From Pseudomonadota bacterium (GTDB taxonomy: Bacteria; Pseudomonadota; Alphaproteobacteria; Acetobacterales; Acetobacteraceae), in contig JABBNW010000001.1 of the NCBI GenBank assembly GCA_019352115.1, positions 1 to 64,000 on the forward strand: 64,000 nt of DNA, in the 5' to 3' direction. A program made the translations under genes and the position numbers. This document shows positions 28,199 through 36,791 of this stretch, one piece after another. How positions within the stretch are numbered: the first letter of the stretch is position 1; the number at the start of each line of letters is the position of its first letter. Under the pieces are notes generated by a model. The model ran no database searches. It was given only the letters and a program-made list of their open reading frames with translations, and was not told the DNA's origin.

Positions 28199-29248
28199 AT
28201 GCCCAACGTCGCCGCCGAGAAGCTGGAAACCATCGCCCGCGCGCTGCTGGAAGGTGCGGGGACGCCGCCCGCGGATGCCGCGCTGATCGCGCGGCTGTCG
28301 ATCGCCGCCAACCTGGCCGGCCATGACAGTCACGGTATCATGCTGATCCCGACCTATATCGACCGGGTGAAGAAGGGCCACATCGTCCCCGACGCACCCT
28401 GGCAGATCGTGCAGGAGACGCCGACGACGACGGTGGTCGATGGGCATTGGGGTTTCGGTTACGTCGTGACCGAACGGGCGATGCGCCACACCATCGCGAA
28501 GGCGAAGACGCAGAACGTGGCGGCGACGACGGTGTTCCGCCAGGGGCATATCGGCAGGCTGGCGTCCTATCCGCTGATGGCGGCCGAGGAGGGCATGATC
28601 GCGATGATCACTGCCGATTCTGGGCGCAGCCCGAAGCACGTGGCCCCGTTCGGCGGCGCGCAGGCGCGGCTGGGCACCAACCCGATATGCTTCGCCGTGC
28701 CGTCCGATCTGGAAGGCCCGCTGTTCTTCGATATGGCAACGTCCGCGGCGGCGGCCGGCAAGATCGGCGTGGCGATCGCGCGCGGCAAGGAGGTGCCGTC
28801 GGGCTGGTTGATCGACGCCGAGGGCCGGCCGACCAACGATCCCGCGCAGTTGCGCAAGGGCGGGGCGCTGCTGCCGTTGGGTGGGGCAGAGGGGTACAAG
28901 GGCTACGGCCTGGCGGCGATGGTGGAGATCTTCTCCGGTCTGCTGACCGGCCTGGGGTTCGGGGTGGAACCGACCGGGCGGCACAACGACGGCTGTTTCA
29001 TTGCGGTGTTCAACGTGGCGGCGTTCCGCGATCTGGGGGTGTTCAAGCGCGAGGTGACGGAGTTCGCGGCCTATCTGAAAGCGACGCCGCCGGCGGCCGG
29101 GTTCGAGCGGGTGTATTATCCGGGGGAGGTGGAGTTCGAGCGGGAGAAGGAACGGCGGGCGGGCGGGATTGCGATCGAGGAGTCGACGTGGGAGGGGCTG
29201 CGGAAGCTCGCTTCCGAGCTGGGGGTGGCGGAGCGGGCGGGGATTTAG
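28199..29248 (+). CDS. Ldh2/malate-type NAD(P)-dependent oxidoreductase
   Basis: This 349-residue protein belongs to the malate/L-lactate/ureidoglycolate dehydrogenase family, which oxidises 2-hydroxy acids or reduces ketimines with NAD(P). Motifs: AGHDSHGIMLIPTYIDRVKKG with the catalytic His-containing DSHG, VVDGHWGFGYVV, GHIGRLASYPLMAAEEG, APFGGAQARLGTNPICFAVP and KGYGLAAMVEIFSGLLTG. A strong AGGAGGAGG (28185-28192) precedes the ATG at 28199. The substrate cannot be fixed from sequence; the neighbouring BNR and DUF1330 genes do not help. Confidence 0.9.
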   Translation: MPNVAAEKLETIARALLEGAGTPPADAALIARLSIAANLAGHDSHGIMLIPTYIDRVKKGHIVPDAPWQIVQETPTTTVVDGHWGFGYVVTERAMRHTIAKAKTQNVAATTVFRQGHIGRLASYPLMAAEEGMIAMITADSGRSPKHVAPFGGAQARLGTNPICFAVPSDLEGPLFFDMATSAAAAGKIGVAIARGKEVPSGWLIDAEGRPTNDPAQLRKGGALLPLGGAEGYKGYGLAAMVEIFSGLLTGLGFGVEPTGRHNDGCFIAVFNVAAFRDLGVFKREVTEFAAYLKATPPAAGFERVYYPGEVEFEREKERRAGGIAIEESTWEGLRKLASELGVAERAGI

Positions 29249-29937
29249 GGCGGTGGGATCGGGGTGGACGCCCGGTGCGTCCGGAAGCGGGTCCGGAGCG
29301 GGGGGCCATGCTGCGACTCCAACGCAGAGAAGGAAGGCGAGGAAGACTGAGGTCGCAGAGCGTCGGCGGGTGCGGGCAAACCGTTTCCGTCGGTTCGGCT
29401 TGGCCTGCGTGCTGAAAAAGGCAGTGCGGGGCACCGTGCATGCGACCCCGGCGCTGCGTGCCGGAGCGCATCCGGTTGCGACCGGAGGCGAGCCCTCTGC
29501 GACCTCGATCTTCCTCGCCTTCCTTCTCTGTGTTGGAGTCGAAGCCTGCGGTCGGCACGGACCCCACCCGCCGACGCGCCTGGCGGACGCTCGGCAGCCT
29601 GTCGTAACGGTGCCGTGCGCACCGCCTCGGCGGCTTGCAACACGGAGGGGCTTGCATGGCGCTCACTGAGCCGGATGTGCCTGCGGACGCACAGGGAAGC
29701 CGACGAAGACCGCGGCGGGCGAATAGGCGAGGCGGCGTGGGACCCGGGTGTGCGGGCGCGCGTCCGGCCATTCTATTGCAATACCGGTGCGGTCGATGGG
29801 CCGCAAGCCGCGGGTCAGGTCATCCCGCAGGTGCTCTCCGGGCCAGCTTCCGCTATGCTGTCGGCACGAGCCGCGTGCCGGCTATGCTGCGCAAGGGCGT
29901 GTGCGGACGCCACTGCCCGCCGAGAGCAGGAGTGACC
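29249..29937. other. Intergenic region with long inverted repeat
   Basis: Nearly 700 bp between the Ldh2 gene and the cupin gene. The first half holds a 45-bp inverted repeat (arms 29316-29360 and 29495-29539). The second half (29640-29937) is GC-rich without convincing coding signal. CAGGAG at 29927-29932 is the ribosome site of the cupin gene. Confidence 0.55.
29316..29539. repeat. 45-bp near-perfect inverted repeat (CTCTGCG family) with 134-bp loop
   Basis: The left arm starts ACTCCAACGCAGAGAAGGAA and ends GGTCGCAGAG (29316-29360). The right arm starts CTCTGCGACC and ends GTGTTGGAGT (29495-29539). The arms match at all but three positions. The right arm has the same sequence style as the repeat at 5429-5471 beside a GxxExxY remnant. 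This may be the footprint of two insertions in opposite directions or a folded mobile element; the loop encodes nothing recognisable. Confidence 0.75.
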
Positions 29938-30249
29938 ATGCGCGTGATCCGACCGAGCGACTTCGCCCCCGACACCGCCTGGGACGCCCTCGACATCGCC
30001 CGCATCGATCCGGCGACCGTCCGGCTGCATTGGACCGACCAGCCCTACAAATGGCACGTCAACGACGGCCCGGAGGTTTTCGTCGTGCTGGACGGCATCG
30101 TGGACATGCACACAAGCGACGCGACCGGCGCGCGCACCCATCGCCTGCATCCCGGCGACATCTTCCACGCCGAGGACGGCGACGAGCACGTCGCCCACCC
30201 GCTCGGCGCCGCGCGCGTGCTCGTGATCGAACGCGCCGGCAGCGTCTGA
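29938..30249 (+). CDS. Small cupin-domain protein
   Basis: This 103-residue single-domain cupin has WHVNDGPEVFVVLDGIVDMH and HRLHPGDIFHAEDGDEHVAHP, which provide the beta-barrel metal ligands (His, Glu and His residues). Such stand-alone cupins may be isomerases, dioxygenases or sensors; the function here is unknown. The ATG at 29938 has CAGGAG upstream. Its TGA overlaps the ATG of the molybdenum hydroxylase gene (TGATG), so translation is coupled and the two probably act in one pathway. Confidence 0.85.
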   Translation: MRVIRPSDFAPDTAWDALDIARIDPATVRLHWTDQPYKWHVNDGPEVFVVLDGIVDMHTSDATGARTHRLHPGDIFHAEDGDEHVAHPLGAARVLVIERAGSV

Positions 30250-32576
30250 TGACCGCCGCGCCGGACGCCCGATCCGACCCGCGCGCCGCGCGCCGCCTGG
30301 AAGACCCGCGCCTGCTCACCGGAGCCGCCCGTTACATCGACGACCTCGCGTGCCCCGGTCTCCTGCACGCCGCCATCGTCCGCTCCCCGCACGCGCACGC
30401 ACGTATCGTCGCGATCGACACCACCGGAGCCCGTACCTCCCCCGGCGTTGCCGGCGCCTTCACCGCCGCCGATCTCGCCGCCGACGCGCTCGGCCCGCTG
30501 CCCTGCACCGCGCAGGTCGCCACCGTGGACCCGATGATCGTGCCGCCGCGTTTCGCCCTCGCCACCGATCGGGTGCGCCACGTGGGCGAGCCCGTCGCCT
30601 TCGTCGTCGCCGCCACCACGGCCGAAGCGCGCGACGCCGCCGAGCGCGTCGCCGTCCGCTACGATCCGCTCCCCGCCGTGACGGACGCCGCCGCCGCGCT
30701 CGCCCCCGACGCGCCGCAACTGCACGACGCCGCCCCCGGCAACCTCGCCTACCGCTTCCGCAAAGGTGACCGCGCGGCAGTGGACGCCGCCTTCGCCGCC
30801 GCCGCGCACAGCGTCACGCTCGATCTGGTGAACCCGCGCCTGATTGTCGTGCCGATCGAACCGCGCGGCGCGATCGCCGAGGCCGACGGCCAGCATCTCA
30901 TCCTCAGCGGCGCCGGCGTGCACGGCATCCGCGACGCGCTCGCCGCGATCTTTCACCAGCCCCCCGCAACGTTGCGGGTCAGCGCCCCCGAAGTCGGCGG
31001 CGGCTTCGGCGTGAAGAACGCGGTCTATCCCGAATACGTCCTGCTGCTCTGGGCCGCCCGCCGCCTGCGCCGCCCTATCAAATGGATCGCCGATCGCGCC
31101 GAGGATTTCGTCTCCACCGCGCAAGGCCGCGACAACCGCACCACCGCCCGACTGGCGCTCGACGCGGAGGGGCGGTTCCTGGCGCTGGATGTCGCAACGA
31201 TCGCCGATCTCGGCGCGCATGTCGCAGGCTTCGGCCCCGGCACTTCCACCAACGCGCCCGCCACCGCGATGGGCGGTCCCTACGCCATCCCGGCGGCGCA
31301 CATGGACGTGCGCGGCGTGCTGACCAACACCGTGCCGATCGACGCCTACCGCGGCGCCGGCAAGCCGGAGGCCAACTACCTCACCGAACGCCTGATCGAA
31401 GCCGCCGCGCGCCAACTCGGGCAAGACCCGTTCGCGTTCCGCCGCGCCAACCTGGTGGCGACGTTCCCGTACCGCAACGCCCTCGGCACCACGATCGACA
31501 GCGGCGGTTTCATCGCCAACCTCGATGCCGCCGAGGCCGCGGCCGATCGCCCCGGCCTGGTGGCCCGCAAGCAAGCCGCCGCCGCGCGCGGCAAGCTGCG
31601 CGGCCAGGGTGTTGCCTGCTACCTGGAAACCTCGCGCGGGCAACCCAACGAGGCAGCGGAAATCCGTTTCGATCCGGACGGCCGCATCGCCCTGCTCGTC
31701 GGCACCCAGTCCACCGGCATGGGCCACGAGACGGCGTATGCGCAGATCGCGAGTGCCCGCCTCGGCCTGCCGCCCACCACGTTCCGCTACGTGCAGGCCG
31801 ACACCGCGCAGGTCCGCACCGGCGGCGGCCATGGCGGCGCGCGGTCGATGCACATGGGCGGCGGCGCGCTCGTGTGCGCAATCGACGCCCTGCTGGCGAA
31901 AGCCCGCCCGCTCGCCGCCCGGTTGTTGCAGGCGAACCCGGACGATCTCGCCTACGCCGATGGCGCCTTTCGCACGCCGGATGGCCGCGCCGTCACCCTG
32001 GCCGCCATCGCCGCCGACCCCGATCGCACCGTATCGCTCGATACGCATGCGGAGAATATCTGCGACGTCTTCACCTTCCCCTCGGGCTGCCATGTCGCGG
32101 AGGTGGAGATCGATCCCGAAACCGGCGCAGTGACCCTGGATCGCTATGTGGCGGTGGACGATTTCGGCCGCCTGATCAATCCGCTGCTCACCGTGGGCCA
32201 GGTGCAGGGCGGGCTCGCGCAGGGCATCGGCCAGGCCCTGCTGGAACGTACCGCCTACGATCCGGTCTCCGGCCAGCTCCTGTCCGGCAGCCTCATGGAC
32301 TACGCACTGCCGCGCGCCGCCGACCTGCCGGATCTCTGCGTCACGCTAACGGAACGTCCCACCGCGGCGAACCCGCTCGGCGTGAAAGGCTCCGGCCAGG
32401 CCGGGGCCATGATCGCACCGCAAACCGTGATGCACGCCGTGCTCGATGCCCTGGCACCGCGCGGCGTGCGCCATCTCGACATGCCGGCGACGGCGGAGCG
32501 GGTGTGGCGGGCGCTTGGGGCGGGTGAGAAGGAAGGCCACGGGCAGCGCCTCTGGCCTTCCTTTCCACCCGCCTAA
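30249..32576 (+). CDS. Xanthine dehydrogenase-family molybdopterin-binding subunit, orphan, Gln at catalytic Glu position
   Basis: This 775-residue protein is the large (MoCo) subunit type of the xanthine dehydrogenase/CoxL/aldehyde oxidase family: RRLEDPRLLTGAARYIDDL at the start, APEVGGGFGVKN, VPIDAYRGAGKPEANYLTER, GQSTGMGHET-like TQSTGMGHETAYAQ and GGGHGGARSMHMGG. The C-terminal segment that in xanthine dehydrogenase carries the base Glu (G-x-GE-x-G) reads GVKGSGQAGAMIAP, with Gln717 at that place. No FAD or 2Fe-2S subunit genes are adjacent. The last ~15 residues are encoded by a hairpin repeat. Substrate unknown. Confidence 0.88.
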   Translation: MTAAPDARSDPRAARRLEDPRLLTGAARYIDDLACPGLLHAAIVRSPHAHARIVAIDTTGARTSPGVAGAFTAADLAADALGPLPCTAQVATVDPMIVPPRFALATDRVRHVGEPVAFVVAATTAEARDAAERVAVRYDPLPAVTDAAAALAPDAPQLHDAAPGNLAYRFRKGDRAAVDAAFAAAAHSVTLDLVNPRLIVVPIEPRGAIAEADGQHLILSGAGVHGIRDALAAIFHQPPATLRVSAPEVGGGFGVKNAVYPEYVLLLWAARRLRRPIKWIADRAEDFVSTAQGRDNRTTARLALDAEGRFLALDVATIADLGAHVAGFGPGTSTNAPATAMGGPYAIPAAHMDVRGVLTNTVPIDAYRGAGKPEANYLTERLIEAAARQLGQDPFAFRRANLVATFPYRNALGTTIDSGGFIANLDAAEAAADRPGLVARKQAAAARGKLRGQGVACYLETSRGQPNEAAEIRFDPDGRIALLVGTQSTGMGHETAYAQIASARLGLPPTTFRYVQADTAQVRTGGGHGGARSMHMGGGALVCAIDALLAKARPLAARLLQANPDDLAYADGAFRTPDGRAVTLAAIAADPDRTVSLDTHAENICDVFTFPSGCHVAEVEIDPETGAVTLDRYVAVDDFGRLINPLLTVGQVQGGLAQGIGQALLERTAYDPVSGQLLSGSLMDYALPRAADLPDLCVTLTERPTAANPLGVKGSGQAGAMIAPQTVMHAVLDALAPRGVRHLDMPATAERVWRALGAGEKEGHGQRLWPSFPPA
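32529..32563. terminator. Hairpin inside the 3' end of the molybdenum hydroxylase gene
   Basis: AAGGAAGGCCA (32529-32539) pairs perfectly with TGGCCTTCCTT (32553-32563), followed by TTCC. It lies before the stop codon and could end transcription for the convergent pair. The loop GGGCAGCGCC resembles part of the triple-hairpin element. Confidence 0.55.
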
Positions 32577-33763
32577 ACCGACGACAGCACCGCCGGCGCC
32601 AGTGCGGCCCAGCCGGCCGCCGGGTGGGCCGGGTTGCGGAAGCGCAATTCGCCGCCCTCGGCCGCGTCCGGCGGGCTCATCCCGAACAGCTCCAGCCGCG
32701 ACGCGCAGGTGATGGCGACCACCGGGCGGGCTTCGGGATGGGTGAGGAACTGGCGGGCCTCGCCTTCCAGTTCCAGCCGTTCGCGCAGGCCGCGCCATTC
32801 GCCGCGGTCGGTGTCTTCGACGAACATCGCGAGGATGCCCGGTCGGCGCCCCGACAGTCGGGCGGGCGCGAGGCTTGCCATGCGTCGGCGCAGCGCGCCC
32901 GCCACCTCGTCGGCCCGCCCGGCGCGGGCGGCGAGCACGAACAGCCCGGTGCCGGCGGCGATGGCGGCCAGTTGTGCTTCCGGTCCGAAGTCGTGCCGCA
33001 GCAGCGCCATCATGCCGGCGGGTTCGGCCTGCGCGCCGGCGAGCAGCAGCGGGTCGAGCCGCAGCACCACGGCCGCGTCCTGCTCGGTCCGCGCACTGCG
33101 CGCCAGCATGTCGCGGATGCGCGCGTGCAGGGCGGCGAGCGCGGCGCCGTTCGGCGGATCGTCGGCGAGCCCGTCCGGCAGGGTCATTTTCAGCAAGTAG
33201 CGGCCCGGGTGGTCGGCGAGCCAGGTCTGCAGATCCGAATCGATCCGGTCGGCCAGCCGCAGCCAGGCGGCGCGCGACAGCGGCCGGCCGTCTTCGGCGG
33301 AGACGACGTCGCAGACGACCTCCGCCTCGGCGCCGTCGCGGGTGAGCAGGAGGTCGAAGCTGGTGCCGTCCTCCAGGCCGGCGAACCGGACGTCGAACCC
33401 GCGGGCGCGTTGCAGGTCTGCGGTGCGCAGCAGGTGAAACAGCGGTACCAGGGTGGCGTCGGCGCTGAGGGCGCCGGCGAGCACCTCGTCCAGCCGCACC
33501 CGTCCCGCCGCCGTCAGGTTCGCGGCAAGCGTCACCGCGGCGCCGGCCAGTGCGGCGATCGCCGCTTCCGCCGGGCCGGCGGGCGGCGTGCCGTGGGCGA
33601 GGCGCGCGAGCGTGCGTTCCACCACGTGGTGCTGGCGCACCGACCGGCCGGCGCGCGGCCCGCTGCCCGACAGCCGCGTGATCTCCGCCTGCCGCTGCTG
33701 CCAGCGGTGCGCGCCGACCAGGGTGACGAAGGCGCGGGCGGCGGCGTCGGGCGGCTGGGACAT
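32573..33763 (-). CDS. Conserved-looking cytosolic protein of unknown function
   Basis: I do not recognise this 396-residue protein. It has no signal peptide or membrane segment. A positively charged N-terminal part (HRWQQRQAEITRLSGSGPRAGR) is followed by Ala/Leu-rich helices, a segment FDVRFAGLEDGTSFDLLLTR with DGAEAEVVCDVVSAEDGR that resembles a nuclease-like beta-hairpin core, and a final part with RPVVAITCASRLELFG. The codon pattern and length make it a credible gene. The ATG at 33763 is chosen over a GTG three bases earlier. Its stop overlaps the stop of the convergent molybdenum hydroxylase gene by a few bases. It lies 51 bp downstream of rsmA. Confidence 0.65.
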   Translation of the reverse strand: MSQPPDAAARAFVTLVGAHRWQQRQAEITRLSGSGPRAGRSVRQHHVVERTLARLAHGTPPAGPAEAAIAALAGAAVTLAANLTAAGRVRLDEVLAGALSADATLVPLFHLLRTADLQRARGFDVRFAGLEDGTSFDLLLTRDGAEAEVVCDVVSAEDGRPLSRAAWLRLADRIDSDLQTWLADHPGRYLLKMTLPDGLADDPPNGAALAALHARIRDMLARSARTEQDAAVVLRLDPLLLAGAQAEPAGMMALLRHDFGPEAQLAAIAAGTGLFVLAARAGRADEVAGALRRRMASLAPARLSGRRPGILAMFVEDTDRGEWRGLRERLELEGEARQFLTHPEARPVVAITCASRLELFGMSPPDAAEGGELRFRNPAHPAAGWAALAPAVLSSV

Positions 33764-33814
33764 CACACGGCTCCGGTGGTCTACCGGATCAATACAGCCC
33801 GTAATTCCCGACCG

Positions 33815-34675
33815 TCAAGGTCGGGTTATTCGCAGTGCAGCATCCGGCGCGGCCGGGAAGAGAGCGGCGAGGCGGTCGAACTCCGCCACCGAAAGGGTTT
33901 CCGCCCGCCGTTCCGGCGCGATGCCGGCGTCGCGCAGCAGGTCGGCGGCGGCCGGCCCGAGCGTCGGGCGCAACGCAGCCCGCAGCATTTTCCGTCGCTG
34001 GCCGAACGCCGCCGCGGTCACGCGCTCCATCGCCGCGAAGCGTGCGGGGTCCGGCTGCACGGCGTGCGGCGTGAGGCAGACGACGGCGGAGTGCACGGCA
34101 GGCGGCGGCACGAAGGCGGTCGGCGGCAAGCGCAGGCCGAGCTGCACGGTGCAGAGCCACTGCGCCAGTACCGACAGCCGCCCGTAGGTGCGCGATCCGG
34201 GGGGAGCCGCGATCCGGTCCGCGACTTCCTGCTGGAACATGAGGGTCAGGCTCTCGAACGCGGCGGCCTGGCGCAGCCAGCCGATCAGCAGCGGCGTTGC
34301 GATATTATACGGCAGATTGGCGACGATCCGCCGCGGCGCCGCGACCAGGGTCGTGAGATCGAGCGCCAACGCGTCACCGGCGACGATCCGCAGCCGGTCG
34401 CTGGCCGTGGCGGCCAGTTCCGCGATCGCGGCGATGGCGCGCGGATCGATCTCGATCGCGGTCACCGAGGCGGCCTGGCTGTCGAGCAGCGCACGGGTCA
34501 GGCCGCCGGGTCCGGGGCCGATCTCGATGACATGCCGGCCGGCGAGGTCGCCGGCGAGGCGGACGATGCGGGCGGTGAGGTTCTCGTCCAGCAGGAAATG
34601 CTGGCCGAGCGCATGCCGGGCGGCAAGGCCGTGGCGCGCGATCACCTCGCGCAGGGGGGGGCGGGAAGGGGTCAT
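33815..34675 (-). CDS. rsmA: 16S rRNA (adenine1518/1519-N6) dimethyltransferase RsmA (KsgA)
   Basis: RsmA dimethylates A1518 and A1519 at the 3' end of 16S rRNA during 30S maturation. The 286-residue protein begins with the typical LGQHFLLDENLTARIV, has SAM motif I VIEIGPGPGGLTRALL, the catalytic NLPYNIATPLLIGWL and FQQEVADRIAAPPGSRTYGRLSV. Homology starts at the ATG at 34675. In many alphaproteobacteria rsmA follows lptD-surA-pdxA; here it is about 14 kb away from lptD-surA and pdxA is not in the window. Confidence 0.96.
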   Translation of the reverse strand: MTPSRPPLREVIARHGLAARHALGQHFLLDENLTARIVRLAGDLAGRHVIEIGPGPGGLTRALLDSQAASVTAIEIDPRAIAAIAELAATASDRLRIVAGDALALDLTTLVAAPRRIVANLPYNIATPLLIGWLRQAAAFESLTLMFQQEVADRIAAPPGSRTYGRLSVLAQWLCTVQLGLRLPPTAFVPPPAVHSAVVCLTPHAVQPDPARFAAMERVTAAAFGQRRKMLRAALRPTLGPAAADLLRDAGIAPERRAETLSVAEFDRLAALFPAAPDAALRITRP

Positions 34676-34819
34676 GGGAGGGGGAGTGTAGGCAGGATCG
34701 CGCCCCCTGTCCGCTTTCGCCCGAGCGGGGCCGGGTTGCCCGGGCCGGTCCCGGAAACGCGCTTGCCGCCGTGGCGGCCGGCGGCTATATGCGCCCCTCG
34801 CGGCTGCGGCCGCGTCGGC

Positions 34820-34896
34820 CGGAGTGTAGCTCAGCCTGGTAGAGCACTGTGTTCGGGACGCAGGGGCCGGAGGTTCGAATCCTCTCACTCCGACCA
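34820..34896 (+). tRNA. tRNA-Pro (anticodon CGG)
   Basis: The acceptor CGGAGTG pairs with CACTCCG, then A and encoded CCA. The anticodon loop TTCGGGA between CTGTG and CGCAG gives CGG. The D arm TAGCTCAGCCTGGTAGAGCA and T arm GGAGG-TTCGAAT-CCTCT are intact. 77 nt. Confidence 0.96.
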
Positions 34897-34990
34897 TTCC
34901 CGCCGACCCGGACCCAGTTCCGATGGCATGAGGTGCGGCGGCATGAGGCGTGGCGCACGGCCCCGGCCGGATCGGCGCCGGGTGGGCAAC

Positions 34991-35839
34991 ATGCAGTTGC
35001 GCGCCGGGGCGTACGAGATCGGCAAGCGCGGCGCGATCCGGTTCGATTGGCGCGATCCCTATCATGTGGCGGTGGGCCTGACCTGGCCGCGGTTTCTGGC
35101 GCTGTTCGTGGCGATCGATCTCGCGGTCAATGCCGGCTTTGCGGCGCTCTACTGGGCGGTGCCCGGATGCCTGGAGAACGCGCGGCCGGGATCGTTCGCA
35201 GACGCCTTCTTTTTCAGCATGGAAACCTTGGCGACCGTCGGCTACGGCCGCATGGCGCCGCTCACGACCTATGGGCATCTGGTCTCGGCGACCGAGATCG
35301 TGTCCGGCACGATGTTCACCGCGCTCGCGACCGGCCTCGCCTTCGTGCGGTTTTCGCGCCCGCGGGCGAACATCCTGTATGCCGAGCGGGCGGTGGTGAC
35401 GCGGCACAACGGGCGGCCGACCCTCATGGTGCGGATCGCGAACGGGCGGACCAGCCTGCTGGTGGACGGCTTGGCGCGCTTCTACGCGCTGGTCGCCGAG
35501 CGCTCGGCGGAGGGGCAGTTCTATCGCCGCATCCAGGAGCTGCCCTTGGTGCGGGCGCGGATTCCGATTTTCGGCCTGACCTGGACCCTGATGCATGTGC
35601 TGGACGAGGCGAGCCCGCTGGCGGGCTACGACCAGGCGCGGCTGCAGGCCGAGGACGTGCGCCTGTTCCTCGCGGTGACGGTGCGCGACCCGACCCTGGC
35701 CGCGGAAGTGCACGACATGCACGATTACGGAGCGCAGGACGTGGTGTTCGGGATGCGCTACGCCGATGCGGTAACGGTCGATCCGACCGGACGGACGGTG
35801 GCGGATCTGGAGCGGGTGGGGGAGATCGAGCCGGAGTAG
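34991..35839 (+). CDS. Inward-rectifier-type potassium channel (KirBac family)
   Basis: This 282-residue protein forms a tetrameric K+ channel of the KirBac type. N-terminal amphipathic FDWRDPYHVAVGLTWPRF precedes helix M1 (~30-55). The pore has FFFSMETLATVGYGRMAPLT with the selectivity filter TVGYG, then helix M2 ending ALATGLAFVRFSRPRANI. The cytosolic immunoglobulin-like domain shows PTLMVRIANGR, PIFGLTWTLMHVLDEASPL and HDYGAQDVVFGMRY. The ATG at 34991 has GGGTGGG upstream; in-frame ATGs at 34928 and 34943 are possible. It directly follows tRNA-Pro. No sequence hint of its regulation. Confidence 0.93.
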   Translation: MQLRAGAYEIGKRGAIRFDWRDPYHVAVGLTWPRFLALFVAIDLAVNAGFAALYWAVPGCLENARPGSFADAFFFSMETLATVGYGRMAPLTTYGHLVSATEIVSGTMFTALATGLAFVRFSRPRANILYAERAVVTRHNGRPTLMVRIANGRTSLLVDGLARFYALVAERSAEGQFYRRIQELPLVRARIPIFGLTWTLMHVLDEASPLAGYDQARLQAEDVRLFLAVTVRDPTLAAEVHDMHDYGAQDVVFGMRYADAVTVDPTGRTVADLERVGEIEPE

Positions 35840-35949
35840 GGGGCTCGTATCGCTTTCGCCGGCGGGAGTGCCGACTGGCCGCGGCGTGTGTGCCGTCGCG
35901 TTTCCGCCATACGGGAGAGGTCGGTCGAGGCGATGCCCTGGCCGCTTGT

Positions 35950-35968
35950 ATATCTCAATGGGATATCC
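35950..35968. promoter_or_regulatory. Candidate operator/promoter of vapBC
   Basis: ATATC (35950-35954) and GATAT (35962-35966) form an inverted repeat, overlapping the palindrome GGATATCC (35961-35968), about 50 bp upstream of the antitoxin ATG in a locally AT-rich patch. VapB antitoxins usually bind such palindromes to repress their own operon. Assignment is by position only. Confidence 0.4.
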
Positions 35969-36014
35969 TATCTGAGCCCTATCGGCCCTCATTGTCCCGA
36001 GAGGCGTTTCCGTC

Positions 36015-36236
36015 ATGAGTCATACGACCCTGTTCCGATCCAATCGCTCGCAGGCGGTGCGTCTGTCGAAGGCGGTCGCGTTTCCGCCCGGGGTGCACGA
36101 AGTGGCTGTCCTGCGGGACGGCGCACGGCGCGTGATCGTACCGGTGGATGCGGTATGGGACGACTTCTTCGATGCCCCGGGGATTGACCTGCCGGAGCGG
36201 GACGCGCCGCGGGCGGAGTCGCGCGAGCCGTTCTGA
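36015..36236 (+). CDS. vapB: VapB-type antitoxin (AbrB/VagC fold)
   Basis: This 73-residue protein starts TTLFRSNRSQAVRLSKAVAF, the swapped-hairpin AbrB DNA-binding domain of the VagC/VapB group, and ends with DDFFDAPGIDLPERD, the flexible tail that normally inserts into the VapC active site. The ATG at 36015 is the only sensible start. Its TGA overlaps the toxin ATG (TGATG), the usual coupling that keeps antitoxin in excess. Confidence 0.93.
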   Translation: MSHTTLFRSNRSQAVRLSKAVAFPPGVHEVAVLRDGARRVIVPVDAVWDDFFDAPGIDLPERDAPRAESREPF

Positions 36237-36655
36237 TGCTGCGCTACCTGCTGGACACGAACCTCTGCATCCGCCTGCTGCGCGATCGCCCGCAGGGGCT
36301 GCGGGCGCGTTTCAACGCCGAGGCGGCGGCGCTCTGCACCTCGGCGGTGGTGCTGGCGGAACTGTTGCACGGCGCGGCGAAATCCGCGCGCCCGCTGGAG
36401 AACCGGCAGGAAGTGGAGCGGTTCGCCGCCCGGCTGGAGGTGCTCGCCTTCGATCCGGCGGCGGCGTCCCATGCCGGGGAGATCCGGGCGGCCCTGGAAC
36501 GGCGGGGGGAGACGATCGGCGCCTATGACGCGCTGATCGCCGGGCATGCGCGGAGCCAGGGGCTGGTGGTGGTGACCGGCAATCTGGGTGCGTTCCGGCG
36601 GGTGGAGGGGCTGCGGTGCGAGGACTGGCTGGCCGGCGCGATGCCCGGGGGATAG
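36236..36655 (+). CDS. vapC: VapC-type toxin, PIN-domain ribonuclease
   Basis: This 139-residue PIN-domain protein has the acidic metal ligands Asp7 (LLDTN), Glu42 (LAELLHG) and Asp98 (GAYDALIAGHA). The fourth position reads VTGN (Asn116), a common variant of the VTND/VTNN motif. VapC toxins cleave tRNA or rRNA when freed from VapB. All catalytic positions look intact, so this module is probably functional, unlike the two MNT/HEPN modules further right. Confidence 0.93.
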   Translation: MLRYLLDTNLCIRLLRDRPQGLRARFNAEAAALCTSAVVLAELLHGAAKSARPLENRQEVERFAARLEVLAFDPAAASHAGEIRAALERRGETIGAYDALIAGHARSQGLVVVTGNLGAFRRVEGLRCEDWLAGAMPGG

Positions 36656-36791
36656 AGCGCGGGAGGGGAGACGGGCGTTCCGCTCCGGCCACCCGCATAG
36701 GGGTGCCGAAAGCGGCGAGCGTTGGTCCGACCTTCGCGATGAAGCCGGATATCGGCCTAAGCCCAAGGGGGAGGCCGAATGGTGGGGATAA

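Noticed and set aside
34728-34920. Minus-strand peptide VRGFEPPAPASRTQCSTRLS across the tRNA-Pro
   Set aside because: This is the antisense translation of a tRNA gene, a classic annotation artefact.
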